DNA of 64,000 nucleotides. Origin: Taxillus chinensis (Eukaryota; Streptophyta; Magnoliopsida; Santalales; Loranthaceae). Shown here piece after piece: positions 1 to 10,212 of the stretch. A model generated the notes under the pieces. The model did not search any database. It saw nothing but the letters and a program-made list of their open reading frames with translations, and was not told the DNA's origin. The translations under genes and the position numbers were made by a program. The stretch's first letter is position 1. Each line of letters starts with the position of its first letter. The stretch is taken from contig CM042088.1 of assembly GCA_023512835.1 (NCBI GenBank), forward strand, positions 58,897,579 to 58,961,578, read 5' to 3'.

Positions 1-1317
1 ATTTTAAAGAATTTTCTATTGAAAATTCAAGTAATACCTACCAAAAATAGTCCATTAAGGCCTCTAGAGAGACAAGAGTTGTCTTTGTAGACCTCTTGCG
101 ATTGATTCAACGTGTTATAAACAATTTGATAATCTGACTCTAATATTTTAACCATTATACACGAATAAATGTACTAAAAAAATTTAATTACATTGGCCCC
201 AATGTATTTTAAGGAGTTTTCTATTGACAATAAGTAGACTTTTTTTAAAGCAATCCATTGACCCATCAAAAGATATAGGGGTAAAAACCATATTTTTACG
301 CCCATCTAGTTACATAATCAGGTAGATTTACATCGGACAAATCAAGCCCAAAATGCAAGAAACAATTAAGACATACACAACCAACAAAGATAAGTAGCGG
401 CCAATTGAGTTTGTAGGTTTCTATTTTTTTTTTACAAATACCATAAGCATATGCAAATAGCAAAAACTCTCATATAGCCTCCAACAAAACACATCTAGCT
501 AGAAAAAAATAGGATTATATTAAAAGAGAATTACAATATCAAAACTCTAATATAGCCTAAAACAAAAATCAAGAAGTTCTATTCAAGGAACAACTTTAAA
601 AAAGTTTAGATAAAGACAAATACAAAATTAGAGGACATTAAACGTATGAAAAAAATCATAATTTTAATAAAAAACATTTCTATACAGAAATCAACTTGGA
701 GAGTATGACTACCTTGCACAAAACAAAGACCAATCAATTAAATTATAATTCTTCATTGCTCAAATTCAACATTGGATGGAGGCACCGCAATCTGTCGCTC
801 TTGGGCATTCCGTCGAACATGTTGTGATCAGTTAATTCGTTGTGTTTCTTATCCTTTCAATGTTGATATGGGGGAGGTCTATCCATCAACTGCCACCAAA
901 GGAGAAGGAGGAGAAACGCAATAAAGGAAACCATATGAACTGATTTCTCACACGATAAGAAAAAACCAGTTCTTGTTCGTCTTTGTCCTATACGGGATTT
1001 CTCGATCCCTCCTCCTGTTCTTTCCTCGGCTGCCAACACCCATGGCTTCTTCTCTGTCATCTCCAAGGCCATACAGGGGCACCCAAATCCAGCATCGCCA
1101 CCGGCCAAGATCATCCTTCCATTGACGTCACATCTAGAACCAGCAACGTCGGTTTGTGGGAATGAATTTAGGTTGCTAATTAGACTTAATATTTGAGGGG
1201 TTATTTTTGGAATATGTTGCTTTAATTACATCCATAGAATTAAATTAAATGAGATATAATGATTGATATTAATTTTGCACTCATTAAGACTCTTGCACTA
1301 CTTTTCCTTTTATTAGC
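1..1317. other. AT-rich intergenic sequence
   Basis: No gene can be supported here. Most of the stretch is AT-rich and closed in all frames. A short GC-richer piece at about 1018-1140 reads open on the + strand with a coding-like composition, but it has no start, splice context or family I recognise. It may be a stray gene fragment. Confidence 0.4.
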
Positions 1318-1361
1318 TATATATATATATGTGTGTGTGTGTGTGTGGGGGGGGGGGGGGG
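1318..1361. repeat. (AT)n-(GT)n-(G)n simple repeat
   Basis: A run of AT dinucleotides passes into GT dinucleotides and then an uninterrupted run of G. It lies just outside the left terminal repeat of the element starting near 1387. Confidence 0.9.
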
Positions 1362-1386
1362 TAAATGCTAAATAGAAAACTAACGA

Positions 1387-1710
1387 ACATGCTTAAAGAA
1401 TGTAATTCTATCGATAGCCATCAGATCTTACTTAAACCCATCTAACGGTTCAAAATAAAAAATATCACACCCAAATTACCCTCGTCTCTCCAAAAACCAA
1501 TGTTGGGCAAAACCTACGCAAGACACCACCCTCATCAGTCGCCCCATGCAAAACCTACGCACGCCACCTCTACTCAGCCACAAAATTTGGAGAGCAGTGA
1601 CGCATAATCCAGAGAGGGCAATTGGAGCTCGTCGAAGAATAAGGGGGGATTTTCCAACAGATCGGAGCATCAAGCTCGAGTTGCGACAAGGCCAGGCACG
1701 TCTGCATGTC
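1387..1710 (+). repeat. Left terminal inverted repeat of the 1.4-5.0 kb element
   Basis: It matches the reverse complement of 4662-4957 with scattered substitutions. The shared block starts at AACATGCTTAAAGAA and runs inward to about AGGCACGTCTGCA. The left arm has about 25 extra bases near 1566-1590, which accounts for most of the length difference. Confidence 0.82.
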
Positions 1711-2102
1711 ACAACGCCACGATCGGACCCCGGCCAGCAGCATGAGGAAGCAGCGCGGCGTGACTATTGCCTCTGTGTCGCCCTAAGTATAAGTATAAGC
1801 AACGTAGTTTTGGAACAATTCATAATAGATGTAGGTCTAGCCGAAGGTGCCGATTAAGTTTATCTTGTTCATTGGACAATTCACCTTCAGGTAACAAGTT
1901 GACATTCCTAAAACATGACTTATGGTTGTGCAATAAGGAGGCTTTCAGTGATGTGTAGGTGAAGTAGAGGTCTTATCATCTGCTACATGGCTGAAAAAAA
2001 TGATAATAATATATGTTTTTTCAGTAATATACCTAACCCAGAGAATATCTAAAAAAGCTATTGAGGTGGATGGTGATGTTCTAACCAATGAAAATAAATT
2101 AG

Positions 2103-2940
2103 AGAAAGGTGCTCACCCATGTGCCATTCAATCCTGATGAAGCAGTTGCTAAAACCCAAAGTAACAACCACAATGCGTTTCTGCAGATGCGCAGGGAAGA
2201 ACGAAGACCCAAAAATGGGTGAAAAGAGGAGCAAAGTATATGTCTTTGGGCCATTGATGAATTGGTATCTTCCATTGCATCTCGGATTGAGCATCATTTC
2301 TTGAAAAGGGTTGGGCAGCCTGAGTTGATGTTTGCACTTGTTCATAAAATAATGCGAGAATTTGTTGTAGAAGCAGATAATGTTTTGTAGCCTCTGATTG
2401 ATAAGGCAAGATTATTGAGTTGTAGTGCTAAAGAAGCTTGGGTATCAAATGGTCAAAATGCTTTCCACATTTTTAGTGAACAAAGTTTTCTCTGTTCTGT
2501 CTGGGTATAAGATGGACAAACGTATGAAATCTGAGGTTGTTTCTTCATGGCTTAACCTCATCGATCTTATTATTGTTTTTGATAAACAAATGCAATTGCT
2601 TGTGAATTCAAAAACTGTTTTCTTCTTACCAGACTCTATAGAGTTCCTAAAATGCATATCGGTATTGTCTATATTTTGTGATAGGCCGAATTGGCTAAAA
2701 ATTTGGGCTAAGATGGAGCTTAAGGATTCATCGAAGAAACTAAAATTAGAATTAGATGATGAAAGAACGTGGTTAATATGTACCAAACAAGGTGGTGCGT
2801 TTCATTTCAAAACATAAACACAATTCCTTCTCTCAAATAGGGAAGACTATAAAGCCCCAGCTATTGCTGATTCTACACTTAAATTTGCCTGGAGAATGAT
2901 TGAACGATGTAGAACCATGTCATAATCATCTTTCATAGCA
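2103..2940 (+). pseudogene. Captured fragment of a MAG2/RINT1-like gene
   Basis: Translated across frames, this stretch gives a run of peptides typical of the RINT1/TIP20 domain of plant MAG2, an ER-Golgi tethering factor for retrograde transport. Readable pieces include IDELVSSIASRIEHHF, RVGQPELMFALVHKI, FCDRPNWLKIWAKMELKD and LKFAWRMIERCR. The order matches my memory of the family and covers only its middle to C-terminal part. It is broken: there are in-frame stops (for example after VVEADNVL), a frameshift near 2440 and a stop near 2815. There is no start codon or 5' half. It lies between the inverted repeats, so it was probably captured and is non-functional. The assignment rests on remembered family sequence. 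Confidence 0.7.
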
Positions 2941-3372
2941 AGAATATTAAAATAACCTTTCAATTCATGATAATACCAGTTTAGTCACGATTAAGGTTAA
3001 TTCAAGTCGTAAATGACTGAAATACGAGGTGTTTATGTTTAGTTTAATTCTTTAACAAGTTGTAGAGCTTGATAATGTTTAGGGGACATCATTTTAGCAC
3101 ACTTAAAAAAAGAAAAGGAAAACTATTTTTTTGGGTGCAGACATTTATGTTATATGTGGTGGCAAGCACAAAACCTATGCATTTTTTATGGTGTTTTGTT
3201 ATGGTTGGGATTGTTTTTGGCATTACAAAAACATATACAGATACGCAAATAGTAAATCATTTTTATATCATTAAATTATTTTTTGGGCACAAATTATAGT
3301 ATATTTATTACATTGGGTCTTTACTAGTTGCTACATTGTACAAGGAGTGTTTTTATTACATGGAATCACTCA

Positions 3373-4430
3373 TCATGGCATCCCCTCGGAAATGACAGTG
3401 CTGCATGTATTTGGAGTAGACTGTTCCATCTGCCATAGTTGTTTTTGAATATGGATCATTTTGGGCCTGTCTTCCTCACAATCAGCAGCACAGCTCAGGG
3501 CAAGTTCAGCAAAACGTTCCAACTGCTGATTCATTCCTGCACATCCTGCAAAGGGTTCAGCCAATATCCTCGGATCCACAATATCAGCTAACCCGTTGTC
3601 CTTAACAGAACGTCTCACGTGGTCCAGCAACATAACATCCCCGTTGTCCTATGCTGTCAAGAGCACCAGTAGAAGGATGCCAAAACTGAAAACATCAGCC
3701 TTCTAGGAACAACTACCAGTAAACCAATACTCTAGAGCAAGGTACCCAAGTGCTCCAGTCACGCTATCTGGTTGTACATGCACTTCACCCTCAGGAATAG
3801 GTATGCATTGGGAGAAATCACATAGTTTGGCAACATTTTGTTGGTCCAATAATACTATACAAGCCATGATGTCTCTATGGACGATGGGTCTGGAAAATGT
3901 AGTGTGTAGATATACAACCACATTGGCTACTTCTGCAGCAATCTTCAGCCGAAGCTTCCACGACAAAGGCATCGGCTGCTACTGCTGCTGATGCGTATCC
4001 GTGCCGCTAGGAGTCATGTGCATTAGTAGACGATCTTCAAGTAACCCATGTTCTGCCCATTCACACACTGCAATGGGGAATTTAGTCTCCAAGCAGACTC
4101 CTAAAAGCTTTAGAACATTTTTGTGAACACTCATCTGCGACGCAAACACTATGTCATTAAGAGCACTTGTCCTATGCCAACATTTCTTGACGCATATTGG
4201 AATGTTCAGAAGTAGCCCTTGAAAATCCCCTAGTACGGTGCAATGGGGAATTTATCGCCATTTGTGGCTTCCTGAAGCTGCTGAGAGGTAAAGGTGCAAA
4301 TGCGATTGGATTTTCCATTATTGAAACCAATCATTTGCTCTTGTAACATGCTTCCATTTACTAAGAAATTTTCCGCTCGTTGCTTTTTCTTCTTCCTTTC
4401 AAGCCGCCACGTTTTGAGGGCCTCGACCAT
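3373..4430 (-). pseudogene. ZRK/ZED1-like receptor-like cytoplasmic pseudokinase relic
   Basis: On the minus strand the relic starts with a basic N-terminus and the ENFLVNGSMLQEQMIGFNNG region, followed by FTSQQLQEATNG. Both are characteristic of the ZED1-related kinase family, whose members act as decoys or adaptors for NLR immune receptors. Later come VHKNVLKLLGVCLETKFPIA, the HRD loop (IVHRDI), DFS in place of the kinase DFG, and an activation segment reading GALGYLALEYWFTG. The C-lobe ends with CEEDRPKM. DFS is usual in this family, so its lack of catalysis is not new damage. The copy is broken by frameshifts near 4240 and stops near 3995, 3700 and 3650. The roughly 350-codon extent is close to a full intronless member. 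Confidence 0.75.
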
Positions 4431-4661
4431 TTTTTTTCACTCACCGCTTTGAATTTAACTAAGAAAATCGAAGTTTAAAAACAAACAAAAAAATCGGAAT
4501 ACAAATCTAATTAAGATTTGTATTAGAAAATGTGCAGGTGGAAAACAAATCTCATATTGAAAACTATCTTCAAAACATAATTAAGGAGAAGCTAATTAAG
4601 ATTTAGATTACCTCCTAGTCTTACTTCAAAATCGGGATACACGTACAAGCTAGTTGAGAAA

Positions 4662-4957
4662 TGCAGACGTGCAGACGTGCCTAGCCTTGTTACAACTTGA
4701 GTTTGACGCTCCGATCCCCCCCTTCTTCTCCGACGAGTTCCAATTGCCCTCTCCGGATTATGCGTCACTGCTCTCCTGACGTGCGTAGGTTTTGCATTGG
4801 GCGGCTGATGATGGTGGTGTCTTGTGTAAGTTTTGCCCAATATTGGATTTTAGAGAGACGAGAGTAATTTGGGTGTGATATTTTTTGTTTTGAACCATTA
4901 GATAAGATTAAGTAAGATCTAATGACTATGGATAGAATTGCGTTCTTTAAGCATGTT
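4662..4957 (-). repeat. Right terminal inverted repeat of the 1.4-5.0 kb element
   Basis: This is the reverse-complement partner of 1387-1710. It ends at GCATGTT (4951-4957), the complement of the left outer end. The flanks beyond both ends do not match each other. Confidence 0.82.
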
Positions 4958-5588
4958 GTCCGCCTTCATATGATATGACTGGTGTAATTTATGTAAAGCG
5001 AAGGAGGGCAATTACTTGTACTGAACTTTGTCAAATAAGGTACACAAACGTAAATTTGTATCTGAATCATTACAAGAGGTTTGTTGGGAAACTTTTGAAA
5101 AAAACTGACGTGGGGGGCACCGCCAGCATCAATGTGTGGTGTGACCGTGTGAGTGCGGAGGACACTAAAAAAGAGACACCACACATCATGGCACTTACAA
5201 CGTTACACAGCCCCAATACCCAGAGGCCTAAGCACATGACATGTGGCACATTCACACTCATCGCCTAAAATCACGACTTCATAATTAAAAGCTATGCTCT
5301 AATGCAAGTGAAAATTAATTTTGACTGCCACCAGGCCCACCACTACACCAGGCACTAGCCATTAAAAACTACATTTACACAAATACATAAATTATTATCA
5401 ACAACTTAAACCCCATTAATTGTTTTTATAATAACACTGTTAATGATCAGACACACACAGCTTCGCTCCGTACTACCCGCCCTTAAAGAGAGACTGGAGA
5501 GAGACGACTGACTATACAATATAGACGTTTGGCCCGCACTGGCATCCAGAGAAGAAATTTACGGAAGAGGAGAGAAAAACAGGGAGGG

Positions 5589-6264
5589 ATGTTCGACCCA
5601 AACAACGATCTTCTGCCCCCTTCGTCTCCCACAATTTCCTCTGTTTGTTCTTCGGATCTCGACACCGAGGTACCAAGTTGTGAAATCATGTCTGTCCTGA
5701 TTTTGATCTCTTCCTTCAAGTTTTGCCTTTCTGATTTTGTTGGTGCAGTCCACGGGGTCATTCTTCCACGACAGAAGCACCACGCTGGGGACGCTAATGG
5801 GCGTCACTTTCCGGCCGCCGGCCCACCAGCTGGATCCCCGCCCTCCCCCCGCCGCCGCAGGGGCTGACGGATCTGTGGGCGGCGGCGGCGGACGGAGGAG
5901 CACGGCGAGGAGACAGGCCGCGTTGGAGCGGCGGAGGCGAAGGCGGAGGTGGTGGAGCCTGTGCAGGGACGGCGGGGCGAGGCCGGCAGCGTCGTCCTCA
6001 CTGGGGGAGTTTCTGGCGGTGGAGCGGCTCTCCGGAGGAGACGGGGCCGCTTTCTATGATTCGGCGGCCGCGGAGCTCGAAGGCGCGGCGTCGGATGTTG
6101 TGAACGCCGCGCAGGGGAGCGGAGGACGAACGCTGTTCGCCGATGGGAGGGTTCTGCCGCCGTCAACGGCGGGCGTGGAAGAGGATGGGGGATCGACGCC
6201 GGGTGGGGTACTGTCTAGATTCCCGGTGTCTCTCACCGGAGTCTGCTGCAGCGGGGGAGGGTAG
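5589..6264 (+). CDS. Plant-specific uncharacterised protein, At3g17950-like
   Basis: Two exons, 5589-5669 and 5749-6264, join in phase 0 across a 79-bp GT-AG intron to give 198 residues. Exon 1 carries MFDPNNDLLPPSSPTISSV and the SSDLDTE motif. Exon 2 continues with STGSFFHDRSTTLGTLMGV, then a Gly/Ala/Arg-rich low-complexity segment, the WWSLCRD motif, SLGEFLAVER, and a C-terminus ending RFPVSLTGVCCSGGG. These blocks match my memory of a small land-plant family represented by At3g17950, whose function is unknown to me. An in-frame ATG at 5529 would add 20 basic residues. I chose 5589 because the conserved family sequence starts there. Exon 2 is extremely GC-rich, unlike its surroundings. It has no close neighbour, so no shared regulation is suggested. 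Confidence 0.85.
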
Positions 6265-6540
6265 AAGTGAACAGGTGTTCATGGTATTGTTCTTCTATTA
6301 TTATTATCATTGTTATTTAGAAAAACAAAACAAAAAAATCAATTTTTTGTTAATTTATTGCTATGACTGATTGGGTTTCGTTAACTGGGCATTAGCTTTT
6401 GAACGTTTTATTTCTTCGCAAATTGCAGCTCAGCTATTATACATGGGCAATAATGAATTTACCAAATATGGGATGAATTATTCTGGATATCCTTACCAGA
6501 TGGACGACTTTGTTGAGTCAACTCTCTTGTTAGAGTAATC
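6265..6540 (+). other. 3' region with possible alternative exon
   Basis: Downstream of the stop there is a possible donor (CAG|GTGTTC near 6270) and an acceptor (AATTGCAG near 6427). The sequence after the acceptor is open for 37 codons to a TAA at about 6537. It may be a 3'UTR exon or an alternative terminal exon of the preceding gene; transcripts would decide. Confidence 0.3.
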
Positions 6541-7917
6541 TTGATTCATCTTTTGTTGTCATCCGCCATACACACCCACACACCCACATGCAAGGGTGGT
6601 GTTGTTGTTGTACTTGCATGTCGTGGGGCAAGAGGGTCCCCCCCTGTCTTACTAGCTAGGAAAGGGTCTCAACCTAAGCATTATTCAATAGTTAATCCAC
6701 GGCGTGAGTTTGGTCGGACGTTCAGATTTGGCAACATGCCTGCAATCCAAAAAGACGAAGCACATCATGTGCAGGCACAGCACCCGAGTATGTTTTAAGA
6801 TTTCTAAGGTCTACATTAGTATTCTGATAGCTTCAAAAGTCTCTCGTAGAATACTAAGGCCTGCATTAATATTCCAATTTCCAAATAAACAAAAAAAGAG
6901 GACAAATATTTCCATTAATATTCTTATAGGACAAGAGTTTCAAGTCTTCAGCCAATTGCGTCGTAATATATGGTTAATAAGGCCTCCCGCTTTTGTTGTA
7001 ACCGAAATTGAAAAGGTTAGCGTTAATAATGGATAGGTGACTCGGGGAGTGCTGTGGTTACAGTCTTTCAAATACACAAATATATAGAGAGAATTTTACT
7101 AGAATGATCTCATTAATCTTTTCCAGTAAAAATTTTAATCTAAATTATTAGATTTTATAACCAATTATATTTTTATTTTACTATAGTATTAAATATTAAT
7201 CGAACCATCTAAATTAAAAATTCTCATAATAAAAAATTAACCTCATATTCTCTATATATATGACTATATGTCATAATTATTAATCTAAGTCAATTATTAA
7301 TTACATTTACTATGATTGTTTAGCATCAATAATAAAGCAATGGCACATACAAATTTCATTTGTGCAGCCATCCTTGCATACTTGATATGATAATATTCTA
7401 TTAATTAGGTCAATATTTAAAATACAACCAACTCGTACATGTGAGTTTGCACAAATAAATTTTCTCTTAATAATAAACTTACTCAACCAGCCAAATACAT
7501 CTGCTCTGCGTTGCCAGTTTTAGACCCCTTCCATGAAATGAACATATCTGTGTTTTTTCAGTGGCAGCGTTCAATTTCCAGCTGAAGGTTTATTTCCCCC
7601 GAGCATGAGACTTCAAGCGTTAAATAAAAATTGATGTGAACCGTCATGAGTCTATGATTTTTTATTATTATTATTCTTCTTCCTTTTTCACTACGTTTTT
7701 TTTTCACTTGTGGATCTGGTTTAATTTACTCAACTTTCTTTGCCAAATTTGGGGAGAGTCACTAATTAAGATAACGTTGAACACAGCTGTAAAGCTGTGT
7801 TGACTTTCAACAATCATGCCTTCCAAACTGGCGCTCGCGAGCTCAACCGGCTAGACAACTGATTCCATTAGACTCGATGATATAGGAAACATGAGCGCAT
7901 GACACGGAGCACAACTT
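6541..7917. other. Intergenic sequence
   Basis: No gene is supported. It contains a MITE-like block (7075-7262) and a short perfect palindrome near 7780-7801 (AACACAGCT, GTAA, AGCTGTGTT). The rest is unremarkable AT-rich spacer. Confidence 0.5.
7075..7262. mobile_element. MITE-like element flanked by TA-rich ends
   Basis: It lies between ATATATAGAGAG and CTCTATATATA. Its right part (AAATTCTCATAATAAAAAATTAACCTC) closely resembles the right part of the block ending at about 34868. It therefore probably belongs to the same small non-coding family. No target duplication was recognised. Confidence 0.4.
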
Positions 7918-9082
7918 TTTTTTTTTAATAAGTAAAAAAAAATAATGAAATAAAAAAGTACAAGCAAATTGGGCAGAGACTAATCTGATCCAATAAAAAA
8001 AACTCATACAAAAATTACAAGAAAATTATAGGCCTAACACAAAGCCTAAAAACAAGCATGGAAAAAGACTCCCGAAAAGCAAATTATCTCATTCGAGAAG
8101 TCTGAGAAATTACAACATCATAATTAACTGAAGAGGCAAGCCTTTGAAGTTCTCACTTACCATTAGATCTGATGCTCGCAGACGGCCAAAAAGACAAGGC
8201 AGAAGCCTTTTGAGCTTGATGCCAAACTTTGATATCCTGCAATGAATAAAAGGTAGCGAGTTTAAATCCCTCATAAGTCACCCTTAACACTATTCCAATG
8301 ACTTTGTGGGATCGTAACCACTCCGGCTCCGACTCTACCTCTGGCAAACAACCGAGAACACCCTCAAGGGAACAAGAATCCCCATAAAGAGCATCAACCA
8401 ATGGACTATCACAGGCTGAATAGCCTGGCCACCCAACGTAAGCTCCCTACCCAATGCGACATCATCATCCCAACACATGAAAGAATTAGCATCGAAAGAT
8501 CCAAACGAGCAGCTGCCAACACCAAGAGAGGCCCAGAGAGGGGAGGCAGACAAACCCAACCAAAGACTAATGGGCCACTGGCCGGAGAGGAAGGGCCGGG
8601 AATGACAATGTTGGCCGGACGAACGGGGTCCAATGAGGAAGCAGAAGGGACGCTCACAAGAACGCTAGGAGGAAGGAAAAGGACTGGCGGCGAGCTCCGA
8701 TCCGAATTGAGAAATCAAAGGACACCTGGAGAAACTGGGCGAAGAGGAGTAAGGTTGTAGCTCGAAGGCGGCAGGGCAGTAGGGACAGGAGAGGAGGGGG
8801 GCAAATGAGTAGGGTTCTGGGCGAGTGAGGGGAGCTAGGCTGGGGGGAAAGAAAGGAGATGAGCTCGAGTACTAGGGTGGGCTGCAATTGTTATAGGAGC
8901 GGGGGCTTAGGTAAGTGAGGAGAGGAAAGAGTTGAAGGTGAGCTTGGACTAGATGAAGGGGCCAGGAGGAATTCAGACGTGGGCTTCATAAGTGAGAAGG
9001 AGAAATCGATGTAGGCTAGGGACGGGGGAGGGATGGAGCAGGGGAGGGATACGTGAACATTTGAGCATTGCCATTAGCACTT
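7918..9082 (-). mobile_element. LINE-type retrotransposon relic, internally deleted
   Basis: The element reads on the minus strand. Its 3' end is the poly-T run at about 7916-7927 (poly-A on the element strand). The 9-mer GCACAACTT occurs just before the poly-T (7909-7917) and again at 9083-9091, a plausible LINE target duplication. Between about 8560 and 8130 the minus strand reads, with one frameshift, GLGGQAIQP-like, SEPEWLRSHKVIGIVL, RVTYEGFKLA and LASSVNYD pieces. These resemble what I recall of the region just before the endonuclease-RT reading frame of plant L1-like elements. The 5' part is proline- and serine-rich and GC-rich. No endonuclease or RT is present, so it is a deletion derivative. 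Confidence 0.5.
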
Positions 9083-9091
9083 GCACAACTT

Positions 9092-10212
9092 CATGAGACG
9101 ATGCCTTTCTAGGTAGAGCCTGTCCTCACAAGGGACACGCCTCCAGAACCTCGATAGTGTTAGTAGACGCCGACTTGATCCCGTGTCAATTCCGACAGGG
9201 CCTAGTACTCGATATCCCGATAAGGCACTGAACTTTTCACCCCCACAATTAAGCTTTTCACCGGAAGCATTCCCCGGAGTATGAGTGCTCTTTGCACCTG
9301 TCGATACCCAATTATGCAAGTGCTTCCCCCTTCATAGGCCCACGACCTTAGCTGTAAGTACCAGGTGAAAAGGACTTACTCTTAATGCTTCTGGTTTGCC
9401 CTTAACTTACCTATGCTACAACCTAGGAAACTAAGGAAACTAAGCCTCACATTTAAACATATTTGACACTTACCACAGCCTTACATACATGTACATTTAA
9501 ACTTGTCCCTCCAAAATCATTAAAATATATTTAATTAAGATATTTTCTATTTTATTTTTAAAATATAATATCTAATTTTTACTACATAAAATAAAAAACT
9601 AAAAACAATAAACTTATTTTTACTTTTTAAGTCATAAAATATAAAAATATTATTTTATTATTTTAATTTTATATTTTTTATACTCAAAAATAACTATAAC
9701 AAAAATAATAAACAGACATTATCATTCAATTTCTACTTTTACACTATAATTTGTTTCCTTACTATAATTTAAAAGGAAAAGAAAAAACCATCATTGTAGG
9801 GAGAAGTAGATAAAAAATAAAAATAAAAATAAAAATCTTTACTGAATAAAAATTAATCACAAGTCAACTCACGTCCAATAATTAATCTATAGTTATTGTT
9901 ACTGTGTTGTCTAATTTCGTGGATGCAAGACAAACAAAAGATTCAGTAAGACGAGGGAGGACGAAACAACATGAGCGCTTGAGACGGTTCTATATTAAAT
10001 TTGCTTTTGGATGTGCGCTGTACACTTTACATGAGCAATATCAAAACAGCTCAAAGGACCTCAAATAAACGACTACAAAAATAAATTTTAAAAATCTATT
10101 TACTCCAAAACAAACAGAAGTGGGCAGGCAAACTAGAAAGCGCAACCGGATCAAAAGAATAAAATGAATATGAAAAATAATAATAATAAACTGTGGAAAG
10201 ACCCCAAAAAAA
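9092..10212. other. Intergenic, downstream of the LRR gene
   Basis: No gene is supported. At 9076-9088 and about 9309-9325 an inverted 10-mer (AGCACTTGCA) flanks a roughly 230-bp GC-richer block that I cannot classify. From 9500 to 9860 the sequence is AT-rich and resembles the MITE-like block near 11840-12040. The stretch up to 10212 includes the 3' flank of the minus-strand LRR gene. Confidence 0.4.

Larger units (their letters stand above)
1387..4957. mobile_element. Long-TIR, gene-carrying DNA transposon (Pack-MULE-like)
   Basis: About 300 bp at 1387-1710 recurs inverted at 4662-4957, giving a 3.6-kb unit with long terminal inverted repeats. Between them are two unrelated host-gene relics in opposite orientations: a MAG2/RINT1-like piece on + and a ZRK-like pseudokinase on -. 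No transposase is visible, so the element is non-autonomous. Long TIRs around captured host sequence are the hallmark of Pack-MULEs. I could not find a matching 9-bp target duplication beside the repeats, so the superfamily is inferred from architecture only. The interval 1711-2100 holds no recognisable family, and 2960-3370 is AT-rich filler. Confidence 0.72.

Noticed and set aside
5559..6166. Minus-strand frames opposite the At3g17950-like gene
   Set aside because: They are GC-rich antisense shadows. The + strand has the splice structure and conserved motifs.
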